DNA of 64,000 nt from an uncultured Gammaproteobacteria bacterium (GCA_903862645.1 CAIOZF010000003.1:1-64000); one strand, 5' to 3'; positions 29,224 through 38,189 are shown, counted from the stretch's first letter. Numbers and translations are program-made. Notes: generated by a model not told the origin, from the sequence alone.

Positions 29224-30281
29224 GATTGACCTCCGGTCATCGCAGGGGTGTCTGTGACGTCATCATCGACCCTGCGTTCAGCGCGTTGCAGGATGGTGCT
29301 CCAGGGCAGAGTGGCCAGTGCCAGCAAGAAGCTGAGCAGCACTGCTGTGCCCAGCGGCCAGTAGAAGAGGACATTGATGGGACGGAAAGTCTGCTCGTCC
29401 TGTTCAATTGCCTCCAGAGTATCGAGTTCCGCATAAATATCCACGAGATCTTCGACATCACGGGCACGGAAGTAACGGCCACCGGTCGATTCTGCGATCA
29501 GCGTGAGATTCTCCTCGTCCAGTTCGGCAGATGGGTTGATGGCACGCGCGCCCTGGAAGGAGCGCTGCACCAGCGTGTCGGCACCCATGCCGATGGTGTA
29601 GATCTTGATCTTTTCGGTCTGTGCGAGCTGTCCAGCCTGCACCGGAGTGATCGCCCCGGCGTTGTTGACGCCGTCGGTCAGCAGCACGAGTACACGGCTG
29701 TTCTCTGGCCGTTCGCGCAAATGTTTGACCGCCAATCCGATGGCGTCGCCGATGGCAGTGGCAGACTCCTCGATCATGCCGATTTCGAGTTCAGTAATCA
29801 GTTTGGCGACGGTTGTACGATCGAAGGTCATCGGGGTCTGGATATAGGCGTGGGCAGCGAACAGGATCAGTCCCAGACGATCGCCCTCGCGGCGCTCCGC
29901 GAAATCGCTGACCACGACCTTCATTACCTCGAAGCGTGACAGCTGCACGTTGTTAATGACCATATCCCGCGCCTCCATACTGCCCGAGATATCCACGGCG
30001 AGCATCAGGTCGCGGCCATTGGATGGCAACAGGATGGGCTCGCCAACCCACTGCGGACGGCTGGCAGCAATTACAACGCACACCCAGATCAGCGCACAGC
30101 AGATGATTTTCAGAAGACGGTAGGTGTCAATCCGGTTGGCATCGGTTTGCAATTGGGAGAGTCGCTGGTAGAAAGGCACAAACAATGCCGCTTCCTGTCT
30201 GGCCGCCCGGGAAAAGAAGCGGTAGACCAACAGGGGAAGTGGAAGGGCGGCGAAGGCCCAAGGCCAGGTAAACTCAAGCAT
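29220..30281 (-). CDS. batA: BatA-like VWA-domain membrane protein
   Basis: A 353-residue inner-membrane protein with helices near residues 7-20 and 58-75, a VWA domain, and a C-terminal helix near 310-330. The MIDAS metal site is seen in DLMLAVDISGSMEARDM, with GDRLGLILFAAHAYIQTPMTFDRTTV and RVLVLLTDGVNNAGAITPVQA. VWA proteins of this type are the usual partners of MoxR ATPases. The start overlaps DUF4381 by eight bases and its stop overlaps the batB start by four, so the genes are likely translationally coupled. Confidence 0.93.
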   Translation of the reverse strand: MLEFTWPWAFAALPLPLLVYRFFSRAARQEAALFVPFYQRLSQLQTDANRIDTYRLLKIICCALIWVCVVIAASRPQWVGEPILLPSNGRDLMLAVDISGSMEARDMVINNVQLSRFEVMKVVVSDFAERREGDRLGLILFAAHAYIQTPMTFDRTTVAKLITELEIGMIEESATAIGDAIGLAVKHLRERPENSRVLVLLTDGVNNAGAITPVQAGQLAQTEKIKIYTIGMGADTLVQRSFQGARAINPSAELDEENLTLIAESTGGRYFRARDVEDLVDIYAELDTLEAIEQDEQTFRPINVLFYWPLGTAVLLSFLLALATLPWSTILQRAERRVDDDVTDTPAMTGGQS

Positions 30282-30846
30282 GGTCGGAAACCGGTGTTGA
30301 AGTGGATGTGTCTGCAGGCACTTTACCTGAGCCGATTTTAGCCAAAAAGAGGCTGGTTATCCATTGATGTGCCATGCGGTACAGGTGCTCGTCATCGACC
30401 TCCCAGCGGCGCGCGAAACGGCCCTGATTCAGGGTCGTGGCGAGGGCATCATCGAGCAGCGATGCATCACCGCTGTCGCGCAGGAAGGCAATCCACTGCT
30501 CGCCACTGAGGCTCGCCGGCAGTGCGTCCGGGAAATGCTTCAGGGCCACTCGTCTGAGTACCGCATTGACCTCATTCACGAAATTCAATTTCAACTGGTC
30601 CACATCTGCCCGGGTGTCGGCCGCCTTCTCCGCGCGGTACTCGCTAACGCATTTATCCAGTTCGCGCACTGCGAAACTGCAAATACGTCGTTGCTTCCAG
30701 CCGGCATAGTAGCTGCGCAGGAACAGGAACGCCGCAATCAAGATGGTGATCAGCAGAATCCACCAGCCCGGTGCCAGAGGCCAGAGGCCCACCGGTTCGG
30801 GCAGGTGGATATCTCGCAATAGGCTTAAAGGGTCTGTGCTGTCCAT
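30274..30846 (-). CDS. DUF4381 membrane protein
   Basis: A 190-residue protein with one N-terminal membrane helix (APGWWILLITILIAAFLFL) preceded by the family motif PLSLLRDIHLPEPVGLWPLAPGWW. The cytoplasmic region is helical and includes LRRVALKHFPDALPASLSGEQWIAFL. Function is unknown. DUF4381 genes recur between DUF58 and batA genes in Bat operons, as here. It overlaps its upstream DUF58 neighbour by 22 bases, the largest same-strand overlap in the cluster. Confidence 0.88.
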   Translation of the reverse strand: MDSTDPLSLLRDIHLPEPVGLWPLAPGWWILLITILIAAFLFLRSYYAGWKQRRICSFAVRELDKCVSEYRAEKAADTRADVDQLKLNFVNEVNAVLRRVALKHFPDALPASLSGEQWIAFLRDSGDASLLDDALATTLNQGRFARRWEVDDEHLYRMAHQWITSLFLAKIGSGKVPADTSTSTPVSDHA

Positions 30847-31802
30847 TGTCTTATCTGCTCGACAACCAATTGGTTGGTTCGTAATTTGAGGAAGGGGATC
30901 TGCAGTTTTATCAGTTCCGCCTGCAGTGCGCTCATGCGCTCCTGGAAATTCTGCTGATAAGCACGTCGGGCCGTCTGGCTGTAAGAGTTCAACGTGCCTT
31001 TCCGCTGTCCGTCGGTAATGCTGTAAAAACCGGGAACCGGCAGGTTCTCTTCCAGAGCGTCATAGATAAAGCAGCACACCACGTTATTGTGGCGGGACAA
31101 CTGATAGAGGTACTGCATGGCGGTGTCGTCCAGCGTCGTGAAGTCGCTGAGAATATAGAGCGTACTGCCGGGCTTGGTAATGCGACGGATCTGTCCCAGG
31201 GCACCGAAAAGCCCGCGCTGATTGGCCGGCAGAGTCGGCGCTGCCTGCCTGTTGGCCAGATCTTTGAGCCGGTTGTTGTAAATGTGGATCTGATTCAGCA
31301 GGTGCAGGGCAGAGCGACGACTGCGCTTGGGTCGGACCAGCGAGTGTCCGCTTTCCGCATATACCAGTCCGCCTACCCGGTCGCCATTGTCGATTGCCAT
31401 CCAGCAGAATATGGCTGCTGCCTGTGCGGCAATCACGGATTTGAAGGCCACCTGACTGCCGAAAAACATGCTGCTGGATTGATCCACCGCGATGATCACA
31501 GGGCGCTCGCGCTCTTCCCGGAACACCTTGGTAAAAGGCTTGCCGGTTCGGGCAGTCACGCGCCAATCGATGGTGCGGATATCGTCGCCCTGCTGGTAGG
31601 GACGAAATTCTTCGAAGTCAATGCCACGACCGCGCATCTTGGAAGTGTGCAGACCGGAGATGCCGGCAATGGAGCGGTTGTAGGGCACATACTCGACGAT
31701 CTTTGCTGCGTGGCGCTGGATCAGCAACTGCTGCAGACTGATAACTGCCCCTTTGCTCTGATAGAGCGCCATCTGTGAGTCAATCTGCGGAATCATGGAC
31801 AT
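30825..31802 (-). CDS. DUF58 protein with VWA-like MIDAS (module 2)
   Basis: A 325-residue DUF58 protein without a membrane helix, so probably cytoplasmic, unlike the module 1 homologue. It shows LHTSKMRGRGIDFEEFRPYQ, then QGDDIRTIDWRVTARTGKPF, then a VWA-like strand with the metal site IIAVDQSSSMFFGSQ, and GDRVGGLVYAE. It is the probable direct client or partner of the adjacent MoxR. The 134-base gap to moxR is larger than elsewhere in the operon and shows no clear promoter or terminator. Confidence 0.92.
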   Translation of the reverse strand: MSMIPQIDSQMALYQSKGAVISLQQLLIQRHAAKIVEYVPYNRSIAGISGLHTSKMRGRGIDFEEFRPYQQGDDIRTIDWRVTARTGKPFTKVFREERERPVIIAVDQSSSMFFGSQVAFKSVIAAQAAAIFCWMAIDNGDRVGGLVYAESGHSLVRPKRSRRSALHLLNQIHIYNNRLKDLANRQAAPTLPANQRGLFGALGQIRRITKPGSTLYILSDFTTLDDTAMQYLYQLSRHNNVVCCFIYDALEENLPVPGFYSITDGQRKGTLNSYSQTARRAYQQNFQERMSALQAELIKLQIPFLKLRTNQLVVEQIRQWTAQTL

Positions 31803-31936
31803 AAAGGTTCTGGTTCACTTCCGGACACTCGCAGTGTCCTGTTATACGTTGCAGAGCCAAACTACTGGCGCTGTCCGCGAGCCCGCCCAGACTGCGCTGG
31901 CGGTGACTCGTTATCCCTGGCTTGGCTGCGACTGAC

Positions 31937-32896
31937 TCAGGCAGCAGGGACCCGTTCGAGGATAGTGGTCAGCACTGTGTCCGGGGTGACGCCGCTGGCC
32001 TCGGCCTCGAAACTGAGCAGAATGCGGTGACGCAGGACATCGAAGAACACGGCCTGAATGTCATCCGGACTCACGAAGTCCTTGCCCTGAATCCAGGCAT
32101 GGGCACGGGCGCAACGATCGAGAGAGATCGTGCCACGGGGGCTGGCGCCGTACTCGAGCCAGGACGCTAGATCGTCGCCGTACAGAGCGGGGTGACGGGT
32201 CGCCATGATCAATTGAATGATGTATTCCTCGACTGCGGGTGCCATGTGCATCTCGAGAATTTCCTGGCGGGCGGCAAACAGGACTTCCTGGCTGATGACT
32301 TTAGGGGCCTCTGGCACCTTGTTCCGGGCCTCGTTACGTACCAACTGCAGAATTCGGCGCTCGGCCTCTGCGGATGGGTAGCCAATCGAAACGTGCATAA
32401 GGAAGCGGTCAAGCTGTGCCTCGGGCAGAGGATAAGTACCTTCCTGCTCGATCGGGTTCTGGGTCGCCATCACCAGAAACAGCGGAGGCAGCTGGAATGA
32501 TTCACGGCCCACGCTGACTTGATGTTCTGCCATTGCCTCTAACAATGCTGATTGCACCTTCGCCGGCGCCCGGTTGATTTCATCGGCAAGCACCAGGTTG
32601 TGAAATATCGGGCCTGGCTGGAAACGGAAAGAACCGTCTTCCGGGCGGAAAATTTCTGTGCCGGTGATGTCGCTTGGCAACAGATCCGGCGTGAACTGAA
32701 TACGGTGAAAATCTCCTTCAATTGCGCGCGACAAGTCTTTGATTGCCTTTGTCTTTGCAAGGCCGGGAGCGCCCTCTACCAGAAGATGGCCATCTGCCAG
32801 CAAAGCGATCAGCAAGCGGTCTACCAGACGCTCCTGCCCTATGATCTGTTGAGAAAGCCAAGTCTTGAGATCGGTGATTATTGCGTGGTGACTCAT
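31937..32896 (-). CDS. MoxR-family AAA+ ATPase (module 2)
   Basis: First gene of the minus-strand Bat operon. At 319 residues it has Walker A LLVEGAPGLAKTKAIKDLS (GAPGLAKT), Walker B LVLADEINRAPAKVQSALLEAM, sensor 1 VMATQNPIEQEGTYPLPEAQLDRF, and the C-terminal lid ending YGASPRGTISLDRCARAHAWIQGKD. Its Walker A (GLAKT) and lid differ clearly from module 1 (GMGKT), so the two are not recent duplicates. It is divergent from the DUF2835-pyrD transcript, with 216 bases between starts. Confidence 0.95.
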   Translation of the reverse strand: MSHHAIITDLKTWLSQQIIGQERLVDRLLIALLADGHLLVEGAPGLAKTKAIKDLSRAIEGDFHRIQFTPDLLPSDITGTEIFRPEDGSFRFQPGPIFHNLVLADEINRAPAKVQSALLEAMAEHQVSVGRESFQLPPLFLVMATQNPIEQEGTYPLPEAQLDRFLMHVSIGYPSAEAERRILQLVRNEARNKVPEAPKVISQEVLFAARQEILEMHMAPAVEEYIIQLIMATRHPALYGDDLASWLEYGASPRGTISLDRCARAHAWIQGKDFVSPDDIQAVFFDVLRHRILLSFEAEASGVTPDTVLTTILERVPAA

Positions 32897-33112
32897 AATT
32901 ATTTCTCTGATTCTTTTTAGTTAAATGCTTGATCTATTAGGGCGAAAGTCAGCGATTGTAACCGTTTTACTTGCGATGTCTAGGGAGGATTTGTCGCAGA
33001 GTGTGGCGGTAAGACCTGGCACCACGGACTTGGTTTTGGCGCAGACTTGATGGGCCGATTCACCTATAATCTTACCCCTACAAGACTCACCCGGAAGGCA
33101 GGGCACTACACC

Positions 33113-33334
33113 ATGAAGCGATTGACACTGGATCTGAATATTCCTGCGGAGCAATATCAGGCTCTTTATGGAGGCACTGTGCGGGATGTACAGGCGCTCG
33201 CCCGAGAAGGGCTCCGAGTGCGCTTTCCGGGGCGGATACTGCAGCGTTTCGTTGATCACAAGGGGATATCCGGCACTTTTGTCATAGAGTTCGACGACTC
33301 CCACAAATTCAGAGCGATCACTAAAATTGTATAA
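33113..33334 (+). CDS. DUF2835 family protein
   Basis: Small protein of 73 residues and unknown function. It matches the gammaproteobacterial DUF2835 family along its length ([20 protein letters not shown], then [18 protein letters not shown], then SGTFVIEFD). The frame is open from 33047, but I use ATG 33113, which gives the family N-terminus and has AAGGCAGGG upstream. It overlaps the TTG start of pyrD by eight bases. The family is often adjacent to pyrD in related bacteria. Confidence 0.85.
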   Translation: MKRLTLDLNIPAEQYQALYGGTVRDVQALAREGLRVRFPGRILQRFVDHKGISGTFVIEFDDSHKFRAITKIV

Positions 33335-34352
33335 CCTGTTGCGTAAGCTGCTGTTCTGCCTCCCTGCCGAGGCCTCACATACTCTGACCCTGCCCCTGCT
33401 GGATGCAGCACGCGCCACCGGATTGATCGGACTGATTGCGGCGCGGCCCACCGATGTTGCTCCGGTCACTGTGATGGGGTTGAATTTCCCCAACCCTGTT
33501 GGGTTGGCGGCAGGATTGGATAAGAATGCCGATCATATCGACGCACTGGCGGCGCTGGGATTCGGTTTTCTGGAGGTGGGCACGCTAACACCGCGCCCGC
33601 AATCGGGCAATCCGAAACCCCGTCTGTTTCGGCTGCGCGAAGAGCGCGCCATCATTAATCGCATGGGCTTCAACAACAAAGGCATCGATCACGCGCTGAC
33701 GAGTATCACGCGCAGCAAGTATAGAGGTGTGCTCGGAATCAATATCGGCAAGAACTTTGATACCCCCGTAGAGAAGGCGGCACAGGACTATCTGATCTGC
33801 ATGCGCAAGTGTTATGGCGCGGCCAGTTATATCGTCGTCAATCTGTCCTCTCCCAACACGCCGGGGTTGCGCAGTCTGCAATTCGGTGATGATCTGCGTC
33901 GACTGCTGGCCGTGCTCAAGGAGGAGCAGGCAATGCTCACGCTCAGTCATGGTCGCAAAGTGCCATTGGCGGTGAAAATTGCACCCGATCTGGACGATCA
34001 CGAAATTCGCCTGATCGCTGCGGCGTTGCTGGAGAACGATATTGAGTGCGCCATTGCGACCAACACGACATTGGATCGCGGTGCAGTGCAGGGCAGCCCC
34101 TTCCGTGATCAGGCCGGTGGTTTGAGCGGTGCTCCATTGCTGGCAAAATCTAGTCATGTGATAAATGTGCTGGCTGACGCCCTGCAGAGGCAACTGCCGA
34201 TTATAGGCGTCGGTGGAATCATGAACGGTGCGGATGCTGCAGCCAAGATCGAGGCAGGGGCATCACTGGTGCAGCTATACAGCGGCTTCATCTATCGTGG
34301 GCCAGAGCTGATCAGTGAATCCGTGGCGGCGATCGCCAGGTTGCAAAAGTGA
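33327..34352 (+). CDS. pyrD: Dihydroorotate dehydrogenase (quinone)
   Basis: Class 2, membrane-associated flavoenzyme that oxidises dihydroorotate to orotate with quinone as acceptor, in pyrimidine synthesis. The 341 residues include the N-terminal membrane-binding helix, [48 protein letters not shown], the catalytic-serine segment [22 protein letters not shown] and [31 protein letters not shown]. Start is TTG 33327 inside the end of the DUF2835 gene, with no visible ribosome site, so coupling is likely. It overlaps the next gene by four bases. Confidence 0.97.
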   Translation: MYNLLRKLLFCLPAEASHTLTLPLLDAARATGLIGLIAARPTDVAPVTVMGLNFPNPVGLAAGLDKNADHIDALAALGFGFLEVGTLTPRPQSGNPKPRLFRLREERAIINRMGFNNKGIDHALTSITRSKYRGVLGINIGKNFDTPVEKAAQDYLICMRKCYGAASYIVVNLSSPNTPGLRSLQFGDDLRRLLAVLKEEQAMLTLSHGRKVPLAVKIAPDLDDHEIRLIAAALLENDIECAIATNTTLDRGAVQGSPFRDQAGGLSGAPLLAKSSHVINVLADALQRQLPIIGVGGIMNGADAAAKIEAGASLVQLYSGFIYRGPELISESVAAIARLQK

Positions 34353-34630
34353 TCGAGTTGCTAATCTTCGGTACCGCCGGCTGCCATTTATGTGAGCAGG
34401 CGGAGCAGGTTCTGCAGCCAGTCCTCGTTCATATCAACGATCAATTGGTCAAAGCGGGAGTAGATAACGCCGTGGTGACGCGCGTCGTGGATATCACCGA
34501 CAGCGCAGAGCTCATGGAACTTTATGCAATCCGCATCCCCGTAATCAGGCTCAGGGCTGACGAAGAAGAGTTGGGCTGGCCTTTTGATGAAGCCCAAGCC
34601 TATGCATTTCTCGTCGCTCAACTTTCCTGA
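34349..34630 (+). CDS. DUF836 glutaredoxin-like protein
   Basis: Small thioredoxin-fold protein of 93 residues with a redox motif CHLC in [17 protein letters not shown] and the cis-proline segment IRIPVIRL. It matches the DUF836 glutaredoxin-like family, whose partner is unknown. It starts with GTG 34349 (GTGA with the pyrD stop). Its 3' end runs 13 bases into the end of the convergent tatD gene, so the two reading frames share DNA on opposite strands. Confidence 0.88.
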   Translation: MIELLIFGTAGCHLCEQAEQVLQPVLVHINDQLVKAGVDNAVVTRVVDITDSAELMELYAIRIPVIRLRADEEELGWPFDEAQAYAFLVAQLS

Positions 34631-35496
34631 ACACTGGAGGACTGAACCGGGCTGTCCGATATAGTCAGCAAGCTCGTCAAGCCGAACAGGCGTCGAGCGT
34701 TCTCGGTGGTTTGATGTGCCAACTCGCTTGCAGAGCGTCCAGTTGTCAGTGCGACCACGCGCAACACTTCGGTGAGGTAGGCGGGCTCGTTGCGACGACT
34801 TTTGGGACGCGGGCGTAGGGTTCGCGGTAACAGGTAGGGGGCGTCGGTTTCCAGAAGCAGGCGATTGGAGGGAATGTCGTTGAGTAATTCCAGGAGCTGG
34901 CGGCCTCTTCGTTCATCGCATGCCCAGCCGGTGACGCCGATGTACATATCCAGATCAAGGTAGTCATACAGCTCGTGTTTCTGTCCCGTGAAACAGTGCA
35001 CGACACCACCGGCTGTCAGATTGTCCCGAAATTTGCGCAGAATTGGGAAAAAATGCGCATGCGCATCACGCTGGTGCAGGAATACGGGCTTGTTGATTTC
35101 AGATGCCAGTTGCAGATGCTGCTGAAAGACCTCTTCCTGAATCGGACGAGGGGAAAAGTCACGATTGAAGTCCAACCCTGTTTCACCAACCGCGCGCACG
35201 TTATCCAGCCTTGCCAGCGTGCTGATACGGGCGAAGTTTTCCGGGGTGCAGGCCTGGGCTTCGTGCGGATGGTAACCGGCGGTCAATGACAGGAATTCCG
35301 GGTGGGCTGTGGCAATCGTCAGCGCTCGTTCGGTTGATGACAGGCTGGTGCCGGTCACAAGCATGTGCACGATGCCGCAGGTGCGCGCACGAAAGATAAC
35401 GGAGTCGAGGTCATGCTCGAATGATTCATGGCCGAGGTTGGCGCCGATATCGATCAACGGCACATCAGGATGGAGATTGCTATCAGGCATTTCCAA
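34618..35496 (-). CDS. tatD: TatD-family metal-dependent DNase
   Basis: TIM-barrel amidohydrolase-type 3'-5' exonuclease. The N-terminus LIDIGANLGHESFEHD matches TatD proper, where the usual HxH metal motif is GxN. Later blocks are AGYHPHEAQACTPENF, VRAVGETGLDFNRDFSPRPIQ, VFLHQRDAHAHFFPILRKF, VVHCFTG and LLLETDAPYLLPRTLRPRPK. The 292 residues include a short unconserved C-terminal extension. The start is within the last 14 bases of the EAL-HDOD gene upstream, suggesting co-transcription. The 3' end overlaps the DUF836 gene. Confidence 0.94.
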   Translation of the reverse strand: MEMPDSNLHPDVPLIDIGANLGHESFEHDLDSVIFRARTCGIVHMLVTGTSLSSTERALTIATAHPEFLSLTAGYHPHEAQACTPENFARISTLARLDNVRAVGETGLDFNRDFSPRPIQEEVFQQHLQLASEINKPVFLHQRDAHAHFFPILRKFRDNLTAGGVVHCFTGQKHELYDYLDLDMYIGVTGWACDERRGRQLLELLNDIPSNRLLLETDAPYLLPRTLRPRPKSRRNEPAYLTEVLRVVALTTGRSASELAHQTTENARRLFGLTSLLTISDSPVQSSSVQES

Positions 35497-36745
35497 CTAC
35501 TGAACACATTTGTCCAGCCCAGCGAATGCTTTCCAGATAGGCTTCTTCAAATTCCCGCTCGCCTACATTCAGCTCTGTCAGGCGATTCCAGTCGATCTCA
35601 TTCCATTGCGCTCGTTCATTGGCAATGACGGAAGTGAGTATCAGGCCAATCTTGCCCTGGCCGGTCAGCAAGCCATCCATGACGTCCCTGGATAACGGCA
35701 TTGTGGTCAGAATCTCAGGCAACTCCATGTCGAAAAATGCGTCCAAATTGGACAGCAGTCCGCTCATGAAATAGGCATCGCTTTCCGAGGGCGATGCAAA
35801 GCTTCCAGCAACCAGTTGACACATCTTGGCCCTGGTAGTGGCCAGCAAAGATAGCGCGTGTGGCTTGTCTGACAAACTGCTCAGGGACAACAGGGTCGCC
35901 CAGCTTTTCACCTGACGCAGCCCCAGCAGCGACACCGCTTGTTGCAGCGAGGTGATTTCGCGTCGCGCCGAAAAAGCAGCAGAGTTCACGAGACGGATGA
36001 GTTTCACGCTCAGGATGGGGTCCTTGGCAATCACGCCGGCGATCTCCGCCAGTTCAGCTTCCGGATTCTGAATCTGAGCGAGCAGACTCATGACCACCAG
36101 TTTACTGGCGGGCACCTGACGACCCTTGATGTGTTCCGGTCTACTCAGGAAGTATCCCTGAAAAAGCGTGAATCCCATCCCCCTGCAAGCGTGAAAAATT
36201 TCGTGGGTCTCGACTTTTTCTGCCAGCAACTGGACGGTAAACGGCTTCAGAATCTGGACATGCCTTTCCAGCTCCGACAGGTTAAGTGCCAGGACATCCA
36301 GCTTGACGATATCGGCAAATTTCAACACCGGGGCCCAGCGGGGATCGTAGACAAAGTCATCCAGCGCGATGGTATAACCACTTTCCTTTAGTCCTTTCAA
36401 ATGCTGGATTAACTCGTCATCTACCTCGACAGTCTCCAACACCTCGATCACAAAGCGCTTACGGTCGAACGGCGGGGGGTTGAAAATAAGATTACGTGTG
36501 AAATTTATATACGCTGGATGGTGTTGCACTACCTCCCGTAAATCGAGTTCATTAAAAGCATTGAGCATGACCTGGGAAGTGGCGGAGTCACCATCCAAGA
36601 AAATTGCCTGATTATTGGCGTCGGAGCGAAATAGGAGTTCGTAAGCGGAAATATTGAGATCCCTGTCGAAGATTGGTTGCCTGGCCAAGAGGGTACGCTG
36701 ATTCGGCATGACGACGTCGATGGGTTCATTATTGTAGTGGGTCAT
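35483..36745 (-). CDS. EAL-HDOD signalling protein (YuxH type)
   Basis: Cytoplasmic regulator of 420 residues joining an N-terminal EAL-like domain (about 15-215) to a C-terminal HDOD domain (about 215-410). In the EAL part the motif is ELLFR at 36-40, DDF is kept but its Gly is lost (ALDDFVYDP), KLD replaces KID, and ExVE (AEKVETHE) remains. Phosphodiesterase activity is therefore doubtful. The HDOD part has IAGVIAKDPILSVKLIRLVNSAAF and ISSLQQAVSLLGLRQV-like sequence. Such proteins tie c-di-GMP signalling to motility or attachment. tatD follows with a 14-base overlap. Confidence 0.92.
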   Translation of the reverse strand: MTHYNNEPIDVVMPNQRTLLARQPIFDRDLNISAYELLFRSDANNQAIFLDGDSATSQVMLNAFNELDLREVVQHHPAYINFTRNLIFNPPPFDRKRFVIEVLETVEVDDELIQHLKGLKESGYTIALDDFVYDPRWAPVLKFADIVKLDVLALNLSELERHVQILKPFTVQLLAEKVETHEIFHACRGMGFTLFQGYFLSRPEHIKGRQVPASKLVVMSLLAQIQNPEAELAEIAGVIAKDPILSVKLIRLVNSAAFSARREITSLQQAVSLLGLRQVKSWATLLSLSSLSDKPHALSLLATTRAKMCQLVAGSFASPSESDAYFMSGLLSNLDAFFDMELPEILTTMPLSRDVMDGLLTGQGKIGLILTSVIANERAQWNEIDWNRLTELNVGEREFEEAYLESIRWAGQMCSVVGNA

Positions 36746-36808
36746 TGTAACTCAGGCAGCGCTGATTAGTAGGGGCCATTTCTCCTCTGTGAAGAGGAAT
36801 CTCCCGTC

Positions 36809-36837
36809 TAGACCTGCGTAGCCTTATCCACCATAAT
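36809..36837 (+). promoter_or_regulatory. Candidate ilvE promoter
   Basis: TAGACC (36809-36814) and CATAAT (36832-36837) are spaced by 17 bases, giving a sigma70-like promoter with four and five matches to consensus. Transcription would start near 36844, leaving a leader of about 60 bases before the GTG of ilvE. Confidence 0.45.
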
Positions 36838-36842
36838 AGCCC

Positions 36843-36854
36843 GCCATTAATGGC
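36843..36854. promoter_or_regulatory. 12-bp palindrome at predicted ilvE start point
   Basis: GCCATTAATGGC is a perfect palindrome lying just downstream of the candidate -10, at the predicted start of transcription. It could be an operator for a dimeric repressor, for example one sensing branched-chain amino acids. No regulator gene is nearby. Confidence 0.35.
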
Positions 36855-36902
36855 CTGGTTCAAGGCGGTCATATCAAGCAACTGCGAAATTGAAGGTGCG
36901 AA

Positions 36903-37952
36903 GTGGCTACAGCAACGGAAAAGAAAGAGCTCAACTGGGCCGATCTGGGATTCCAGTATCGTCAGACCGACTTCCGATTCAGTGCGAAGTTTACAGACGG
37001 CGTCTGGTCGCAGGGAGAACTGGTGAGTTCACCGGTAATTGCTGTCCATGAAGGGGCACCGGCTCTGCATTATGCCCAGCAGTGTTTCGAAGGCATGAAG
37101 GCGCAGACAGCGCCCGATGGGCGTGTCCTGCTGTTTCGTCCCGATCTGAATAGCGAACGCATGAATCAGGCAGCCGAACGTCTTCTGATGCCGGAGGTGC
37201 CCAATGAATTGTTTATGCGCGGCGTGGAAGCAACTGTGCGTGCCAATTACGCCTGGATTCCACCCCATGGCTCCGGTGCCTCACTGTACATTCGACCCAT
37301 GCTGATTGGAGTGGGAGAAAATCTGGGGCTGCGCACGGCGAAGTCTTTCGAGTTTCGTGTGTTCTGTTCTCCTGTCGGGCCTTACTACAAGAGTGCAGGC
37401 CTGGCGGTGATTTCTCTGGCAGTCTCGGATATTGATCGTGCTGCGCCTGCCGGGACAGGAGCATTCAAGGTCGGTGCCAATTATGCGGGCGGCCTTCTGG
37501 CTACCCGTCAGGCGCAAGCCTTGGGCGCCAATGAAGCCTTGTATCTGGACTCTGTCACCAGGACCTTCATTGATGAGGCTGGCTCAGCCAACATCATCGT
37601 GGCGATGACAGGCAACCGTCTGGTTTCTCCGAAGTCCAATGCCATTCTGCCAAGTGTGACGCGGCGTTCAGTCATGACCTTAGCCGAGCAGTATCTGCAC
37701 ATGCAGGTCGAGAACAGGCCGATCAACCTGCGGGAGGAAATTGGTGAGTTTGAGGAAGTCGCTGCCTGTGGTACCGCTGCAGTTCTATCCCCGGTCGGCA
37801 AAATCTGGGTCGATGGCGAATGGCAGCGATTTTATGGTAATGGCGAGAAGGTCGGTCCGGTAATGCAGAAAATTTATGACCTGTTGGTGGGTATTCAGCG
37901 CGGCGAACTGGCCGACAAGAATGGCTGGACCCATGAGGTGAGGATAGACTGA
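36903..37952 (+). CDS. ilvE: Branched-chain amino acid aminotransferase
   Basis: Fold-type IV PLP transaminase for the last step of Leu, Ile and Val synthesis, of the longer (about 350 residue) BCAT II type. It shows LNWADLGFQYRQTDFRF, ALHYAQQCFEGMKA, ASLYIRPMLIGVGENLG, the PLP-lysine segment AFKVGANYAGGLLA, and EALYLDSVTRTFIDEAGSAN. Start is GTG 36903 with GAAGGTG upstream. It is divergent from the EAL-HDOD gene and is followed by a small stem and the topA promoter. Confidence 0.95.
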   Translation: MATATEKKELNWADLGFQYRQTDFRFSAKFTDGVWSQGELVSSPVIAVHEGAPALHYAQQCFEGMKAQTAPDGRVLLFRPDLNSERMNQAAERLLMPEVPNELFMRGVEATVRANYAWIPPHGSGASLYIRPMLIGVGENLGLRTAKSFEFRVFCSPVGPYYKSAGLAVISLAVSDIDRAAPAGTGAFKVGANYAGGLLATRQAQALGANEALYLDSVTRTFIDEAGSANIIVAMTGNRLVSPKSNAILPSVTRRSVMTLAEQYLHMQVENRPINLREEIGEFEEVAACGTAAVLSPVGKIWVDGEWQRFYGNGEKVGPVMQKIYDLLVGIQRGELADKNGWTHEVRID

Positions 37953-37991
37953 AAAACCCCTTCGTCATGTTGTTCTGATGGCGAGGTTTAT

Positions 37992-38018
37992 CTGGCTTGT
38001 CCCTACCGGTCAAGCCAG
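37992..38018 (+). terminator. 8-bp stem after ilvE
   Basis: CTGGCTTG (37992-37999) pairs with CAAGCCAG (38011-38018) across an 11-base loop, 40 bases after the ilvE stop. It is followed by GTTCCTTCCTG, a weak T-rich tail, so it may be a partly effective intrinsic terminator. Confidence 0.4.
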
Positions 38019-38070
38019 GTTCCTTCCTGTGGGCCTTTCATCATCTGATTAATCTCCATACAACAAACGC

Positions 38071-38099
38071 TTGACCCTCGGGCGCCGAGCACTTATATA
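38071..38099 (+). promoter_or_regulatory. Candidate topA promoter
   Basis: TTGACC (38071-38076) and TATATA (38094-38099) are separated by exactly 17 bases, a strong sigma70-type promoter about 90 bases before the topA ATG. The spacer is GC-rich and followed by a G/C-rich discriminator (GTCGGC), features that make promoters sensitive to supercoiling. That would suit homeostatic control of topoisomerase I, though this is inference. Confidence 0.65.
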
Positions 38100-38189
38100 T
38101 GTCGGCTCTTTTTTGTCTCGGCAGCTTACAAGGCTGATATGCCGGGCTTGCTCATGACTCGCAGCTGTATTCAGGAAACGTTCAAAACA

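Noticed and set aside
38084-38114. GCCGAGC/GTCGGC stem followed by TCTTTTTT, an apparent terminator
   Set aside because: The stem has a bulge and coincides with a well-spaced TTGACC-N17-TATATA promoter for topA. I prefer the promoter reading, though weak termination of ilvE read-through is not excluded.
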